NCBI GenBank assembly: GCA_934572325.1
Contig: CAKTKT010000020.1
Span: forward strand, 1-29,841
Direction: 5' to 3'
Source: an uncultured Oscillospiraceae bacterium
GTDB lineage: Bacteria > Bacillota > Clostridia > Oscillospirales > Oscillospiraceae
Length of the DNA stretch: 29,841 nucleotides
Below the pieces are notes generated by a model. The model saw nothing but the letters and a program-made list of their open reading frames with translations, was not told the origin of the DNA and did not search any database. Position 1 is the first letter of the stretch. Each line of letters begins with the position of its first letter. Of this stretch, positions 6,064-13,970 are shown one piece after another. The position numbers and the translations under genes are program-made.

Positions 6064-8376
6064 TCAGCCGAGGAACTGCGTTCCTCCGGTGCTGCCCCAG
6101 TCGTTGCCGCCCCAGCCGGAGCTGTTGCCCCACGGGTCGTTCGTGCCCGTGCCGCCCCATGTGCTGCCGCTGCCCCAGGGGTCATCGGCGGCGTTGCCGT
6201 TCGCGCCCCAGCCGGTCGTGGCGTTGTCGTCAAAGTCGTTGCTGGGGTAGACGGTGTCCTGTATGCCGAATATGCCGGTATTCTCGCCGATGTACGGATA
6301 GGTGAACGCCTTGTATTCAAGCCCGTCGTGCAGCGGCTGCATCACCTTGCGCCAGAGCTGCGCCGCAGGGTTTCCGGAGACGTTGATGGTCGCGGGCGTG
6401 TCAAAGCCCGTCCACACCGCCGCGACATAGTACGGCGTAACGCCGCAGAACCAGCGATCCTTATAGTCGCCGGACGTGCCGGTCTTGCCTGCCACGGGAA
6501 CGCTGTACAGCCGCGCCTCCTTGCCCGTGCCGCTTTCAACGGCGTTTTGCATCATGTAGGTCATGGTATAGGCGGTGTTGGGCTTGAACGCGGAGATGGT
6601 GCGGGGTGAATTGTCGATGACGGTGTTGCCGTCAAAGTCCGTCACGAGCGAGTAGGTGCGCCCGTAGGTGAATATGCCGTCGTTGACGAACGCGCAGTAA
6701 GCCTGCGCCATTTCGCGCACGGTCACGCCGTTGGTGAGCTGACCGAGCGCCATGGGGGCGTAGTTCGCGTCGGCGGGGACAAGGCTCGTAAAGCCGAGCT
6801 TCGTCGTCATGTAATTATATGAGGTCTGCGGGCCGAGCTTGTCCACGATCTGCGCCGCGACGGTGTTGAGCGAGTATTGCAGCGCCTGATATATCGTCAC
6901 CACGCCGTAGTATACGTTGCTGTCGTTCGCGGGATACCAGTCCGTGCCGCTCAGGTGCAGCCCCGCCTGGTCGTTGACAAGCGTGGTCGGCGTTATCAGC
7001 CCCGTGTCCACCGCCGGACCGTAGGACGCGAGCGGCTTTATCGACGAGCCGGGGGAGCGGTACGTGCCCGTGGCGCGGTTGAGCGGGAAGTTCCTGTCCT
7101 TCAGCCCCACGCCGCCGGTGAGTCCGAGTATGCGCCCGTCATAGGGGTTCATCACGACGATCGCGCTTTGAAGCTGCTGGTCGCCGCCCGCGCGGGGTAT
7201 GGCGGTGAGGTCGGTGTACACCGCGTCTATCGCGGTCTGCACGCTCACGTCGAGACAGGAGTATATCTTGTACCCGCCGTTGTAGACGAGACGCTGCGCT
7301 GTCTCGAAGCTGATGCCCTTGCGCTCCATAAGGTCGTTGATGACGTCGTTGATGACGACTTCCTCATAGTAGCTGTATATGCGCTGTGTCGTCTCCTCCT
7401 CGGCGCTGTGGATGAACACAAGCTCCTCCGCCACGGCGTCCTTATACATCTGATAGTCGATGTAGCCCTGCTCGTACATCTCGCGCAGAATGGTCTCCTG
7501 ACGCTCCTTGTTGTTCTGCTCGTTGTAGAAGGGGTCATAGTAGGTGGGCTTGTTCGTTATCCCGATTATCGAGGCGCACTCGGCAAGCGAAAGATCCTTC
7601 ACGTTCTTGCCGAAGTAGGTCTGCGCGGCGGTCTGCACGCCGTAGCAGCCCTCGCCGAAGTACACGGCGTTGAGGTACCACTCCATGATCTCCTGCTTGT
7701 CGTAGCGCTTTTCAAGCTCCAGCGCGCCGAAGATCTCCGTGAGCTTGCGCTGCACCGTGACCTGATCCTGACCGGTGAGGTTTTTGATGAGCTGCTGGGT
7801 GATGGTCGAGCCGCCGTAGCTGTTCTGCATGGTGGCGAACATCTTCACGAACGCGCCGGAGGTGCGGTACCAGTCAACGCCCTTGTGGTCGTAAAAGCGC
7901 TTGTCCTCTATGGCGACGGCGGCTTTTTCCATGTACCAGGGAATGTCGCTGTAATCGACCCAGATACGTTTCTGCCGTCCGGACAGCGTGCTGAGCTGCC
8001 GCCATTCGCCTGCCGCGTCCTGATAGTAGATGGTGCTGGACTGGTTGAGCTTGTAGTCCTCGAGCGAGATGTCGAGATTCGGGGTCAGGCAGGTCTTGAC
8101 ATAATACGCGAACACGCACGCGAACAGCATCCCCGTTATCGCAAGAATGAGCAGAAGCGTGCCGAACACCTTGAAAACGCCGCTGAGCACGGAGCTGACA
8201 AGCTCCACCGTGACGTCGGCGGCGCGCAGCATGAAGCGCGGCTTGCGGCGCGGTCTGCCCTCGCGCGCGGCGTCGCCGGTGGTATTATTGTCGGCGCTGC
8301 CGCTGCCGGTGCGCATATCGGCGTCGGCGGCGTTCAGACGGCCGGTGCCGTTTTTTCTGGAATCGTTGTTGTTCAT
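6064..8376 (-). CDS. Class A penicillin-binding protein (transglycosylase/transpeptidase)
   Basis: A bifunctional peptidoglycan synthase of 770 residues. A charged cytoplasmic tail (1-60) and one membrane anchor (about 63-92) precede a GT51 glycosyltransferase domain with catalytic Glu157 in VAIEDKRFYDHKGVDWYR, GGSTITQQ (188-195) and 'KRYDKQEIMEWYLN'. The transpeptidase domain has SSIK (Ser444 nucleophile, Lys447), SLN (502-504) and KTGT (631-634). All key residues are present. It polymerises and cross-links lipid II outside the membrane. The last 50 residues are an unusual Trp/Gly/Asn/Asp-rich tail. An AGGAGG-like site lies 13 nt before the ATG, a long spacing. The gene is in the same direction as the 93-aa and NlpC/P60 genes, giving a wall-biogenesis cluster, though each may have its own promoter. 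Confidence 0.95.
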   Translation of the reverse strand: MNNNDSRKNGTGRLNAADADMRTGSGSADNNTTGDAAREGRPRRKPRFMLRAADVTVELVSSVLSGVFKVFGTLLLILAITGMLFACVFAYYVKTCLTPNLDISLEDYKLNQSSTIYYQDAAGEWRQLSTLSGRQKRIWVDYSDIPWYMEKAAVAIEDKRFYDHKGVDWYRTSGAFVKMFATMQNSYGGSTITQQLIKNLTGQDQVTVQRKLTEIFGALELEKRYDKQEIMEWYLNAVYFGEGCYGVQTAAQTYFGKNVKDLSLAECASIIGITNKPTYYDPFYNEQNNKERQETILREMYEQGYIDYQMYKDAVAEELVFIHSAEEETTQRIYSYYEEVVINDVINDLMERKGISFETAQRLVYNGGYKIYSCLDVSVQTAIDAVYTDLTAIPRAGGDQQLQSAIVVMNPYDGRILGLTGGVGLKDRNFPLNRATGTYRSPGSSIKPLASYGPAVDTGLITPTTLVNDQAGLHLSGTDWYPANDSNVYYGVVTIYQALQYSLNTVAAQIVDKLGPQTSYNYMTTKLGFTSLVPADANYAPMALGQLTNGVTVREMAQAYCAFVNDGIFTYGRTYSLVTDFDGNTVIDNSPRTISAFKPNTAYTMTYMMQNAVESGTGKEARLYSVPVAGKTGTSGDYKDRWFCGVTPYYVAAVWTGFDTPATINVSGNPAAQLWRKVMQPLHDGLEYKAFTYPYIGENTGIFGIQDTVYPSNDFDDNATTGWGANGNAADDPWGSGSTWGGTGTNDPWGNSSGWGGNDWGSTGGTQFLG

Positions 8377-8600
8377 TGTCCGGCGGACACCTCCTTGTGA
8401 GGGACATATGTACCGCGCGCGTGCCTGCGCCGCGCGAAATGGGTATTATACTAAACCAGTATTATATCACACCTTGTCAACGAACGGTAGAGGAAATGTG
8501 AATTTTTCGCGCGATTGGAGGAGGAAGGTACAAACACGTATATTTTCCCAGATTTGAGAAATAATTATACCTGTACTTTTTCGACTGAGGGGCGTGAACC

Positions 8601-8942
8601 ATGAAGCTGAGACTGAGGGCGGCGCTTTTGGTGCTGCTGGGAACGGCGGCGGTGTATACGGGGCTGGGCGCGGTGAAGAGCCTGCACCCCGCCGCGCGCG
8701 ATACGCTCCCTGCGGAGATATACGCGCGCTATTCCGCCCGCGAGGAGGCGGCGCAGTTTTTTCTCAAGAGCTGCGACGGCTTTGTCGCGGTGTACGCCGC
8801 GTCGCGCAGCCGCGCGCCGGAGTCGGTGACGGCGATAGAGGTGGCTTCGCTGCGCTCGGCGGACAGAGCCATGATCGAGCGCGGCATCCCTGTCGCCGAC
8901 CGGCAGGAGCTGCTGGAGCTGCTGGAGGATCTGGGCTCGTGA
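8601..8942 (+). CDS. Small membrane-anchored protein with BofC-like C-terminal domain
   Basis: 113 residues. An N-terminal membrane segment (LRAALLVLLGTAAVYTGLGA) is followed by an extracytoplasmic part of about 80 residues. The part 'FLKSCDGFVAVYAASRS' ... 'SLRSADRAMIERGIPVADRQELLELLEDL' matches the pattern of the BofC C-terminal domain. BofC in Bacillus restrains the forespore checkpoint protease SpoIVB; many Clostridia carry only this C-terminal domain on a membrane anchor, and its role there is unclear. Start ATG 8601 with GAGGGG upstream. It is likely transcribed alone, since a separate promoter precedes the next gene. Confidence 0.7.
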   Translation: MKLRLRAALLVLLGTAAVYTGLGAVKSLHPAARDTLPAEIYARYSAREEAAQFFLKSCDGFVAVYAASRSRAPESVTAIEVASLRSADRAMIERGIPVADRQELLELLEDLGS

Positions 8943-8972
8943 CGAGGCTGCAAACAGAGTTATAATTCGCTA

Positions 8973-9001
8973 TTGATTTATCTGCGGCAATGGGGTAAAA
9001 T
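8973..9001 (+). promoter_or_regulatory. Sigma-A-type promoter for the DUF1292 gene
   Basis: TTGATT (8973-8978), 17-bp spacer, TAAAAT (8996-9001), 27 bp before the start codon at 9029. Confidence 0.65.
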
Positions 9002-9028
9002 AGTGTTACAACAAGCTGGAGGTAAGAT

Positions 9029-9313
9029 ATGAGCGAGGAATTCGGAAGCGATTTCGTCACCATAGTGGACGATGACGGTCAGGAGTTTGAGCTTGAGGTG
9101 CTCGACGTCATGGACTATAACGGCAATACCTATACGGCGTTCCTGCCGGCAGACATGGCGGAGGACGATCCGGACTACGGCATGATAATCCTGCGCTCGC
9201 AGCTCGACGAGAGCGGCGAGGAGCTTTATGAGTCCATCGACGACGAGGACGAGCTCAACGATGTGTACGAGCATTTCATGGTTCTCCTCTTTGACGACGA
9301 GGACGGGGAATAA
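9029..9313 (+). CDS. DUF1292 family protein
   Basis: 94 residues, strongly acidic, fitting the DUF1292 pattern 'ITLVDEDGxExxFEVLD...NGxxYxxLxP': here VTIVDDDGQEFELEVLDVMDYNGNTYTAFLP split over residues 10-40, then EELYESIDDEDELNDVYEHF. The family is widespread in Bacillota, cytoplasmic and of unknown function, often near yrvE/alaS-type genes; here it stands next to the 6S RNA gene instead. GGAGG is 6 nt from the ATG. Confidence 0.88.
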   Translation: MSEEFGSDFVTIVDDDGQEFELEVLDVMDYNGNTYTAFLPADMAEDDPDYGMIILRSQLDESGEELYESIDDEDELNDVYEHFMVLLFDDEDGE

Positions 9314-9394
9314 GTTCCGCCCGCGCGGCATATAGCTTAGTATGCCCGCAAAGGAGCAGGAGTGCGGCGCTTGCGCCCGCCATATATTAAAATA

Positions 9395-9597
9395 GGTTCC
9401 TGCTGTGTGCGTGCTGCTCTTTCAGAGCTTCACGACCCATTAAACCCACATCTCTAATAAGGGATGCCGACTTGAATCTGCGGATTGCAGGCCTCCCGGC
9501 GCGAGCCGGACGTTGGAAGCAGCGAAACAGAACTTAGGCGACCCACCTGCCCTTTCGTGCAGGTTATAATCGGGTCGGCACGGCATTTGCGGGGCGC
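9395..9597 (+). ncRNA. ssrS: 6S RNA
   Basis: About 200 nt without a coding frame. It has the features of clostridial 6S RNA: a start GGTTCCTGCTGTGTGCGTGCTG whose GTGCTG can pair with CGGCAC near 9576-9581; CACGACCCA pairing with TCGGGTCG in the 3' strand to form the closing stem; an open central region around 'AAGGGATGCCGACTTG'; an internal CCGGC-GCGA-GCCGG hairpin; and an ACCTGC...GCAGGT hairpin in the 3' arm. 6S RNA mimics an open promoter and binds RNA polymerase holoenzyme in stationary phase. Ends are approximate; an intrinsic terminator follows directly. Upstream 9314-9394 holds only short hairpins and a possible TAAAAT -10. Confidence 0.8.
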
Positions 9598-9628
9598 ACC
9601 CCCGAAGGCTTGCCTTCGGGGGTGTTTT
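9598..9628 (+). terminator. Intrinsic terminator of 6S RNA
   Basis: ACCCCCGAAGGC pairs perfectly with GCCTTCGGGGGT (12 bp, tight TT turn), then GTTTTGC. Confidence 0.85.
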
Positions 9629-9636
9629 GCGCGATA

Positions 9637-9665
9637 AAAGCCGCCTCGCTTTCGGAGGCGGCTTT
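9637..9665 (-). terminator. Terminator of the polysaccharide deacetylase gene
   Basis: AAAGCCGCCTC (9637-9647) pairs with GAGGCGGCTTT (9655-9665). Read on the minus strand it follows the deacetylase stop by a few bases and ends in CTTTTATC. It faces the 6S terminator, so the two converging units each have one. Confidence 0.8.
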
Positions 9666-9668
9666 CTG

Positions 9669-11120
9669 TCAATTTGCGATGTTGTGATGTGCGGCGGGGG
9701 AGCTGAGATCGAGCGCACGGAAGGTGTAGCCGTTTTCAAGCCCCCATTGCAGCACCTGCTCCACCGCGGCGACGCTGAACGCCTTGATGTCGTGCTGCAG
9801 CACGACGGCGCAGTCGCGCCCCTTGCAGCCGGAGATGATGTTCGCCGCGACGGCGTCGGTGTCGGTGGTCTCGCCCGCGTCGCCGCTGCACACGTCCCAG
9901 TCGAAGTAGCGATAGCTCATCTCGCCAAGCTCTCCGGCAAGGCGCGTCATTATCCCGCGGTTGAAGCGGCTGACGGTGTTCGAGCTTCCGCCGGGAAAGC
10001 GGCAGAGCTGGGTGTAGCTGCCGGTGAGCTCGTATATCATGTCCTCCGTGCGGGTGAAATCATCGAAGAACGCCTCCTCTCCGGCGTATATCGTGCCGTA
10101 ATCGTGCGTATAGCTGTGTACGCCGATGGAGTGACCGGCGTTGTAGGCGCGCGTTATCGCGCCCCTGTACTTTTCGCGGTTACCCGTGACGAAGAACGTC
10201 GCCTTCGCGCCGTAGCGATCCAGCACGTCCAGAAGCTCGTCCGTGTACGGTCCGGGTCCGTCGTCGAACGTGAGGTAAATCACCTTGCCCTCCGGCGCGG
10301 CGCTCGCGGGCAGCGCCTGCCCGCTCACGGTCACGTGCCGCTCGGCAGTCACGCTCTCGCCTGCGGCGTTCGCCACGGAGTAGACGAGCGTGTACTCGCC
10401 GGGGCGGTCGGGCGTGAGCGTGCCGCTCACGCTCACATATGCGCCGAGGTCGTTGCCCTGCGCGTCGCGCGCCGTCACGCCGGGGTCGGCGTAGTGCAGC
10501 CGCGCGCTTATTGTTACGTTCTCGCCGCCGTTGAGCGTGAGCACCGGACGACCAACGGAATAATCCGGATGGCGCACCGCCTCCGCGCGGTTGCCCGCCG
10601 CGTCCGTGGCGGTGTAGACTATATCCTCACCGCGCGCTCTCACCGTGACCGCGCCGGTCAGATCGCCGTCGTGCGCGTCATAGGCGGTGTAGCCCTCCTC
10701 CGTGTAGCCGTCCAGCCAGCTCTGCGCGTAGTCGGGCTTCGTCAGCAGCGTTATCTCCGGCGGCGTCGTGTCCACCACGTTCACCACGCGCTCCGCCGTG
10801 TAGTCGCGGAATTTGTACCGCGCCCTGTATATCAGCCGATAGCTGCCGAGGCGCGAGGTGTCCACCCGCCCCTGACACGCCACGTTCAGCGGGCGCGACA
10901 GGCTGAACGCGCCCACGGCGGCGGCGCTCGCGCCGGGGTCGGCAAAGACCGCGCCGTATTCCACGTTGACCTCCTGCCCGCCGCTGAAGTAAAAGCGCAC
11001 GTGCCGATCGTCCGTCATGAAGAATATACCCGCCGCGAATATGAAAACGGCGGTCGCAACGGCGACGAACGCCGCGTCCGCGGTGCTGCTGTGCCGTATT
11101 TTGTCAAGAAGCATTCTCAT
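9669..11120 (-). CDS. Membrane-anchored polysaccharide deacetylase (CE4) with Ig-like repeats
   Basis: 483 residues. A short cytoplasmic start and membrane anchor (about 16-35) lead to an extracellular stalk of two or three Ig-like/DUF5011-type modules (about 45-265; 'DTTPPEITLL', 'YTATDAAGNRAE', 'LTPDRPGEYTLVYSVANAAGESV'). A CE4/NodB domain (about 278-465) carries motif 1 TFDDGPG (284-290), motif 2 HSYTHD (335-340), motif 3 RFPGGSSN, motif 4 DWDVCSGD and motif 5 LQHD. The metal-binding Asp/His/His and catalytic residues are present, so an active Zn-type deacetylase is expected, acting on peptidoglycan or another surface glycan. The ATG at 11120 has AGGAGG 9 nt upstream. Its own terminator follows. 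Confidence 0.9.
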   Translation of the reverse strand: MRMLLDKIRHSSTADAAFVAVATAVFIFAAGIFFMTDDRHVRFYFSGGQEVNVEYGAVFADPGASAAAVGAFSLSRPLNVACQGRVDTSRLGSYRLIYRARYKFRDYTAERVVNVVDTTPPEITLLTKPDYAQSWLDGYTEEGYTAYDAHDGDLTGAVTVRARGEDIVYTATDAAGNRAEAVRHPDYSVGRPVLTLNGGENVTISARLHYADPGVTARDAQGNDLGAYVSVSGTLTPDRPGEYTLVYSVANAAGESVTAERHVTVSGQALPASAAPEGKVIYLTFDDGPGPYTDELLDVLDRYGAKATFFVTGNREKYRGAITRAYNAGHSIGVHSYTHDYGTIYAGEEAFFDDFTRTEDMIYELTGSYTQLCRFPGGSSNTVSRFNRGIMTRLAGELGEMSYRYFDWDVCSGDAGETTDTDAVAANIISGCKGRDCAVVLQHDIKAFSVAAVEQVLQWGLENGYTFRALDLSSPAAHHNIAN

Positions 11121-11182
11121 CTCTCTGCGCCTCCTGTGATGCGTTGTATAGACGCTGTTATTATCCGTTTTGTTTCACGCAA

Positions 11183-11227
11183 ATATGCAAAAAAAGAGCG
11201 CCGCGCTGGGCACTCTTTTTTGCATAT
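11183..11227 (-). terminator. Terminator-like hairpin after the acyltransferase gene
   Basis: ATATGCAAAAAAAGAG...CTCTTTTTTGCATAT, a long A/T-rich stem with one bulge and a GC-rich tip (GCC/GGG). It is nearly symmetric, so it could work on either strand; on the minus strand it follows the acyltransferase stop and precedes the deacetylase start. Confidence 0.7.
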
Positions 11228-11243
11228 CATACTATTGTGATAA

Positions 11244-12302
11244 TTACAGCTTGTCGCACAGCCTGTTCACGAGCGGCTTGAGTTTGCCGCTTATCAGGTG
11301 GAGCACCCACGCCGCGGCGAAGACCTCCGTCAGCGTTATCGCCGCCTCCAGCCAGATATTGCCCAGTCTGCCTATCACGGTCAGGCAGCCCTCCACGAAG
11401 ATCATGTGCACAAGATACACGTCGTAAGACAGCGTATCCGTCGTGTCAAACATCCGCCGCGCCCGAGCCGGCCAGCTTATGCCCCGCGTCGTTACCAGCA
11501 GCGTCAGAAACACGCCCAGCCCGAACAGCACCACGCCGTACTCGAAGAGGAAGCGGAAGCCGTAGTACATCGGCATCGACACCCGCCCCAGCACGCTGTC
11601 ATAGTAATAGAACTTGTACCAGTACGTCAGCGCGGTCAGCCCCACGCCCAACGCCAGCGCGGCGAACCACAGCCGCCGCAGCTTCGGCATATCGTCCTTT
11701 ATGTCCGCCACAAAGTACCCTATCACGTAGCAGCTCAGCCAGTACGCCTGAAAATACGACTCGAACGATTTCAGCAGCACCTCCATCGCCGTGATGAGCA
11801 GTATCACGCCCGCCAGCGTGCAGCTTTTCGCGCGGAAGTAGAGCTTGAGGTCGAAGAGCATGGGCGTCACCATGTAGCACAGCAGACAGCTTGAGATGTA
11901 CCACAGGTGGTGCACGCCGTACCAGCCGCTGTGCCCGAGCAGCAGCCGGTATATGTTTGACCCCGTGAGGTATTCCGGCGCTTTGAAATAGTACACCGGC
12001 AGAATGAGCAGGAAAACGCACAGATAAAAGTCCAGCAGGATCTTCACCGCGTTTTTCAGCACGAAGCTGACGCGCGCGGCAGGGTCGGTAAACTCCTTAT
12101 GCGCGTAAAGATAGCCGCTGAGCATAAGGAAGATCTGCACGGCGGTGGAGAGGAGGTTCGCGGTTATCTCATGCCCCGCCTGCTGGAACATATGGCAGGT
12201 CGTCAGCGACAGCATGGCGAGAAGGCGCATCAGGCTCAAAGAGTAATTCTTGACCTTTGCCGGACGTACTGCGGCGGTCGTCTGCGGTGCAGCTATGGTC
12301 AT
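11244..12302 (-). CDS. Acyltransferase-3 family integral membrane O-acyltransferase
   Basis: 352 residues with about ten hydrophobic segments. The early motif 'SLMRLLAMLSLTTCHMF' contains the Arg-x10-His pair typical of acyltransferase-3 (OafA/YrhL-like) proteins, and 'LMLSGYLYAHKEF' and 'LSYDVYLVHMIFVE' match later family motifs. Such enzymes move acetyl or succinyl groups across the membrane onto surface sugars. The substrate is unknown; the CE4 deacetylase next door suggests glycan tailoring, although a terminator separates the two. ATG 12302 is chosen; a GTG directly before it (12305) is possible, and the ribosome binding site is weak (ACGGA). There is no attached SGNH domain. Confidence 0.85.
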   Translation of the reverse strand: MTIAAPQTTAAVRPAKVKNYSLSLMRLLAMLSLTTCHMFQQAGHEITANLLSTAVQIFLMLSGYLYAHKEFTDPAARVSFVLKNAVKILLDFYLCVFLLILPVYYFKAPEYLTGSNIYRLLLGHSGWYGVHHLWYISSCLLCYMVTPMLFDLKLYFRAKSCTLAGVILLITAMEVLLKSFESYFQAYWLSCYVIGYFVADIKDDMPKLRRLWFAALALGVGLTALTYWYKFYYYDSVLGRVSMPMYYGFRFLFEYGVVLFGLGVFLTLLVTTRGISWPARARRMFDTTDTLSYDVYLVHMIFVEGCLTVIGRLGNIWLEAAITLTEVFAAAWVLHLISGKLKPLVNRLCDKL

Positions 12303-12388
12303 CACATCCGTTTCAAATGAATATGCGCCATTATACCACCCCTCGCGTCAAAAAGCTACACCCGCGCCTGTTAAATATGTAATAATCG

Positions 12389-12417
12389 TTGATATATGCG
12401 GTTAAATCTGTTATACT
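12389..12417 (+). promoter_or_regulatory. Sigma-A-type promoter for glyQS(-nadE)
   Basis: TTGATA (12389-12394), 17-bp spacer, TATACT (12412-12417). The start point near 12424 would give a leader of about 60 nt, too short for a T-box. Confidence 0.8.
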
Positions 12418-12450
12418 AACACGTTGTTGGAGACAACAGAAAATATATCT

Positions 12451-12469
12451 CTGCGGCAGCCAGCCGCAG
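12451..12469 (+). promoter_or_regulatory. Leader hairpin directly before the glyQS ribosome binding site
   Basis: CTGCGGC (12451-12457) pairs with GCCGCAG (12463-12469), loop AGCCA, ending 1-2 nt before AAAGGA (12471-12476). A second small hairpin GTTGT...ACAAC lies just upstream. Placement suggests an effect on ribosome access or mRNA stability; no U-run follows, so it is not a terminator. Confidence 0.45.
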
Positions 12470-12483
12470 GAAAGGAATGTAAT

Positions 12484-13920
12484 ATGAAAAACACCGACAA
12501 GACAATGGACAAGATCGTGGCGCTGTGCAAAAACCGCGGCTTCATCTTCGCCGGAAGCGAGATATACGGCGGGCTTGCGAACACATGGGACTACGGTCCG
12601 CTCGGCGTTGAGCTGAAAAACAACGTCAAGCGCGCGTGGTGGAAGAAGTTCGTGCAGGAGAACCGCTACAACGTCGGTCTGGACGCGGCGATCCTCATGA
12701 ACCCGCAGACATGGGTCGCCTCCGGACACCTCAGCGGCTTTTCCGACCCGCTGATGGACTGCCGAGAGTGTCACGAGCGCTTCCGCGCGGACAAGCTCAT
12801 TGAGGACTGGGTCGCCGAGACAGGCTTTGCGCTGCCCAAGCCCGTGGACGCCTTCTCCCAGAGCGAGATGAAGGATTTCGTCGAGGAGCATGATATACCC
12901 TGCCCCACCTGCGGCAAGCATAACTTCACCGATATCCGTCAGTTCAACCTCATGTTCAAGACGTTCCAGGGCGTGACCGAGGACGCGAAGAACACCGTCT
13001 ACCTCCGTCCGGAGACCGCGCAGGGCATCTTCACCAACTTCGTCAACGTCCAGCGCACCACACGCCGCAAGCTGCCGTTCGGCATCGGGCAGATAGGCAA
13101 GTCCTTCCGCAACGAGATAACCCCGGGCAACTTCATCTTCCGCGTGCGCGAGTTCGAGCAGATGGAGCTTGAGTTCTTCTGCGAGCCGGGCACGGACCTT
13201 GAGTGGTTCGACTACTGGCGCACGTTCTGCCACAGCTTCCTGCTGTCCATCGGTCTCAGGGACGAGAACCTCCGCCTGCGCGACCATGACCCGGAGGAGC
13301 TGTGCTTCTACTCCAAGGCGACAACGGACTTTGAATTTCTCTTCCCGTTCGGCTGGGGCGAGCTGTGGGGCGTTGCCGACCGCACGGACTATGACCTCAC
13401 CCAGCACCAGAGCGTCTCCGGACAGGATCTGACCTATTACGATCAGGAGAAGAACGAGCACTACATCCCCTACGTCATCGAGCCGTCTCTCGGCGTTGAG
13501 CGCACCGTGCTGAGCGTGCTGTGCGACGCTTACGACGAGGAGGTCGTCGGGCAGGACAAGAAGGGCAACGACGATGTGCGCACGGTGCTGCATCTGCACC
13601 CCGCGCTCGCCCCGTTCAAGTGCGCCATCCTCCCGCTCAGCAAGAAGGAGATACTCACCGCCCCCGCGCTCGAGCTCTATCAGGAGCTGAGCCGCGAGTT
13701 CATGTGCGACTATGACGAGACGGGCTCCATCGGCAAGCGCTACCGCCGCGAGGACGAGATCGGCACGCCCTACTGCATCACGTTTGACTTCAACACCGTC
13801 GGCACGGAGACGGACGAGGCGGATCACTGCGTCACCGTGCGCGAGCGCGACAGCATGACGCAGGTGCGCATCCCCATCTCCGAGGTGAAGGACTATATTT
13901 CCGAGCGGATAAAGTTTTGA
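12484..13920 (+). CDS. glyQS: Glycyl-tRNA synthetase, single-chain alpha-2 type
   Basis: 478 residues, class II synthetase that charges tRNA-Gly with glycine. The N-terminal 'DKIVALCKNRGFIFAGSEIYGGLANTWDYGPLG' is diagnostic of the dimeric (not alpha2-beta2) form. Zn-type Cys pairs occur in CRECHERF and CPTCGK. Motif 2 is seen in FRNEITPGNFIFRVREFEQME, and motif 3 in IEPSLGVERTVLSVL. The anticodon-binding domain begins near 'LAPFKCAILPLSKKE'. Family length is normal. ATG 12484 has AAAGGA 7 nt upstream; an open frame reaching back to 12424 would start at the transcription start and is not credible. nadE follows after 50 bp with no terminator between, so the two are probably co-transcribed. Confidence 0.96.
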   Translation: MKNTDKTMDKIVALCKNRGFIFAGSEIYGGLANTWDYGPLGVELKNNVKRAWWKKFVQENRYNVGLDAAILMNPQTWVASGHLSGFSDPLMDCRECHERFRADKLIEDWVAETGFALPKPVDAFSQSEMKDFVEEHDIPCPTCGKHNFTDIRQFNLMFKTFQGVTEDAKNTVYLRPETAQGIFTNFVNVQRTTRRKLPFGIGQIGKSFRNEITPGNFIFRVREFEQMELEFFCEPGTDLEWFDYWRTFCHSFLLSIGLRDENLRLRDHDPEELCFYSKATTDFEFLFPFGWGELWGVADRTDYDLTQHQSVSGQDLTYYDQEKNEHYIPYVIEPSLGVERTVLSVLCDAYDEEVVGQDKKGNDDVRTVLHLHPALAPFKCAILPLSKKEILTAPALELYQELSREFMCDYDETGSIGKRYRREDEIGTPYCITFDFNTVGTETDEADHCVTVRERDSMTQVRIPISEVKDYISERIKF

Positions 13921-13970
13921 TTTACAGAGATTTATAGAGATTTTACAGAGAATAGAGGCTGGAACAGACA

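Noticed and set aside
12310..12480. T-box riboswitch upstream of glyQS
   Set aside because: A strong promoter lies only about 60 nt before the gene, and no T-box consensus or terminator was found.
13919..13950. Short imperfect tandem repeat (TTTACAGAGA-like, three units) between glyQS and nadE
   Set aside because: Too short and AT-simple to support a function; it may just be spacer.
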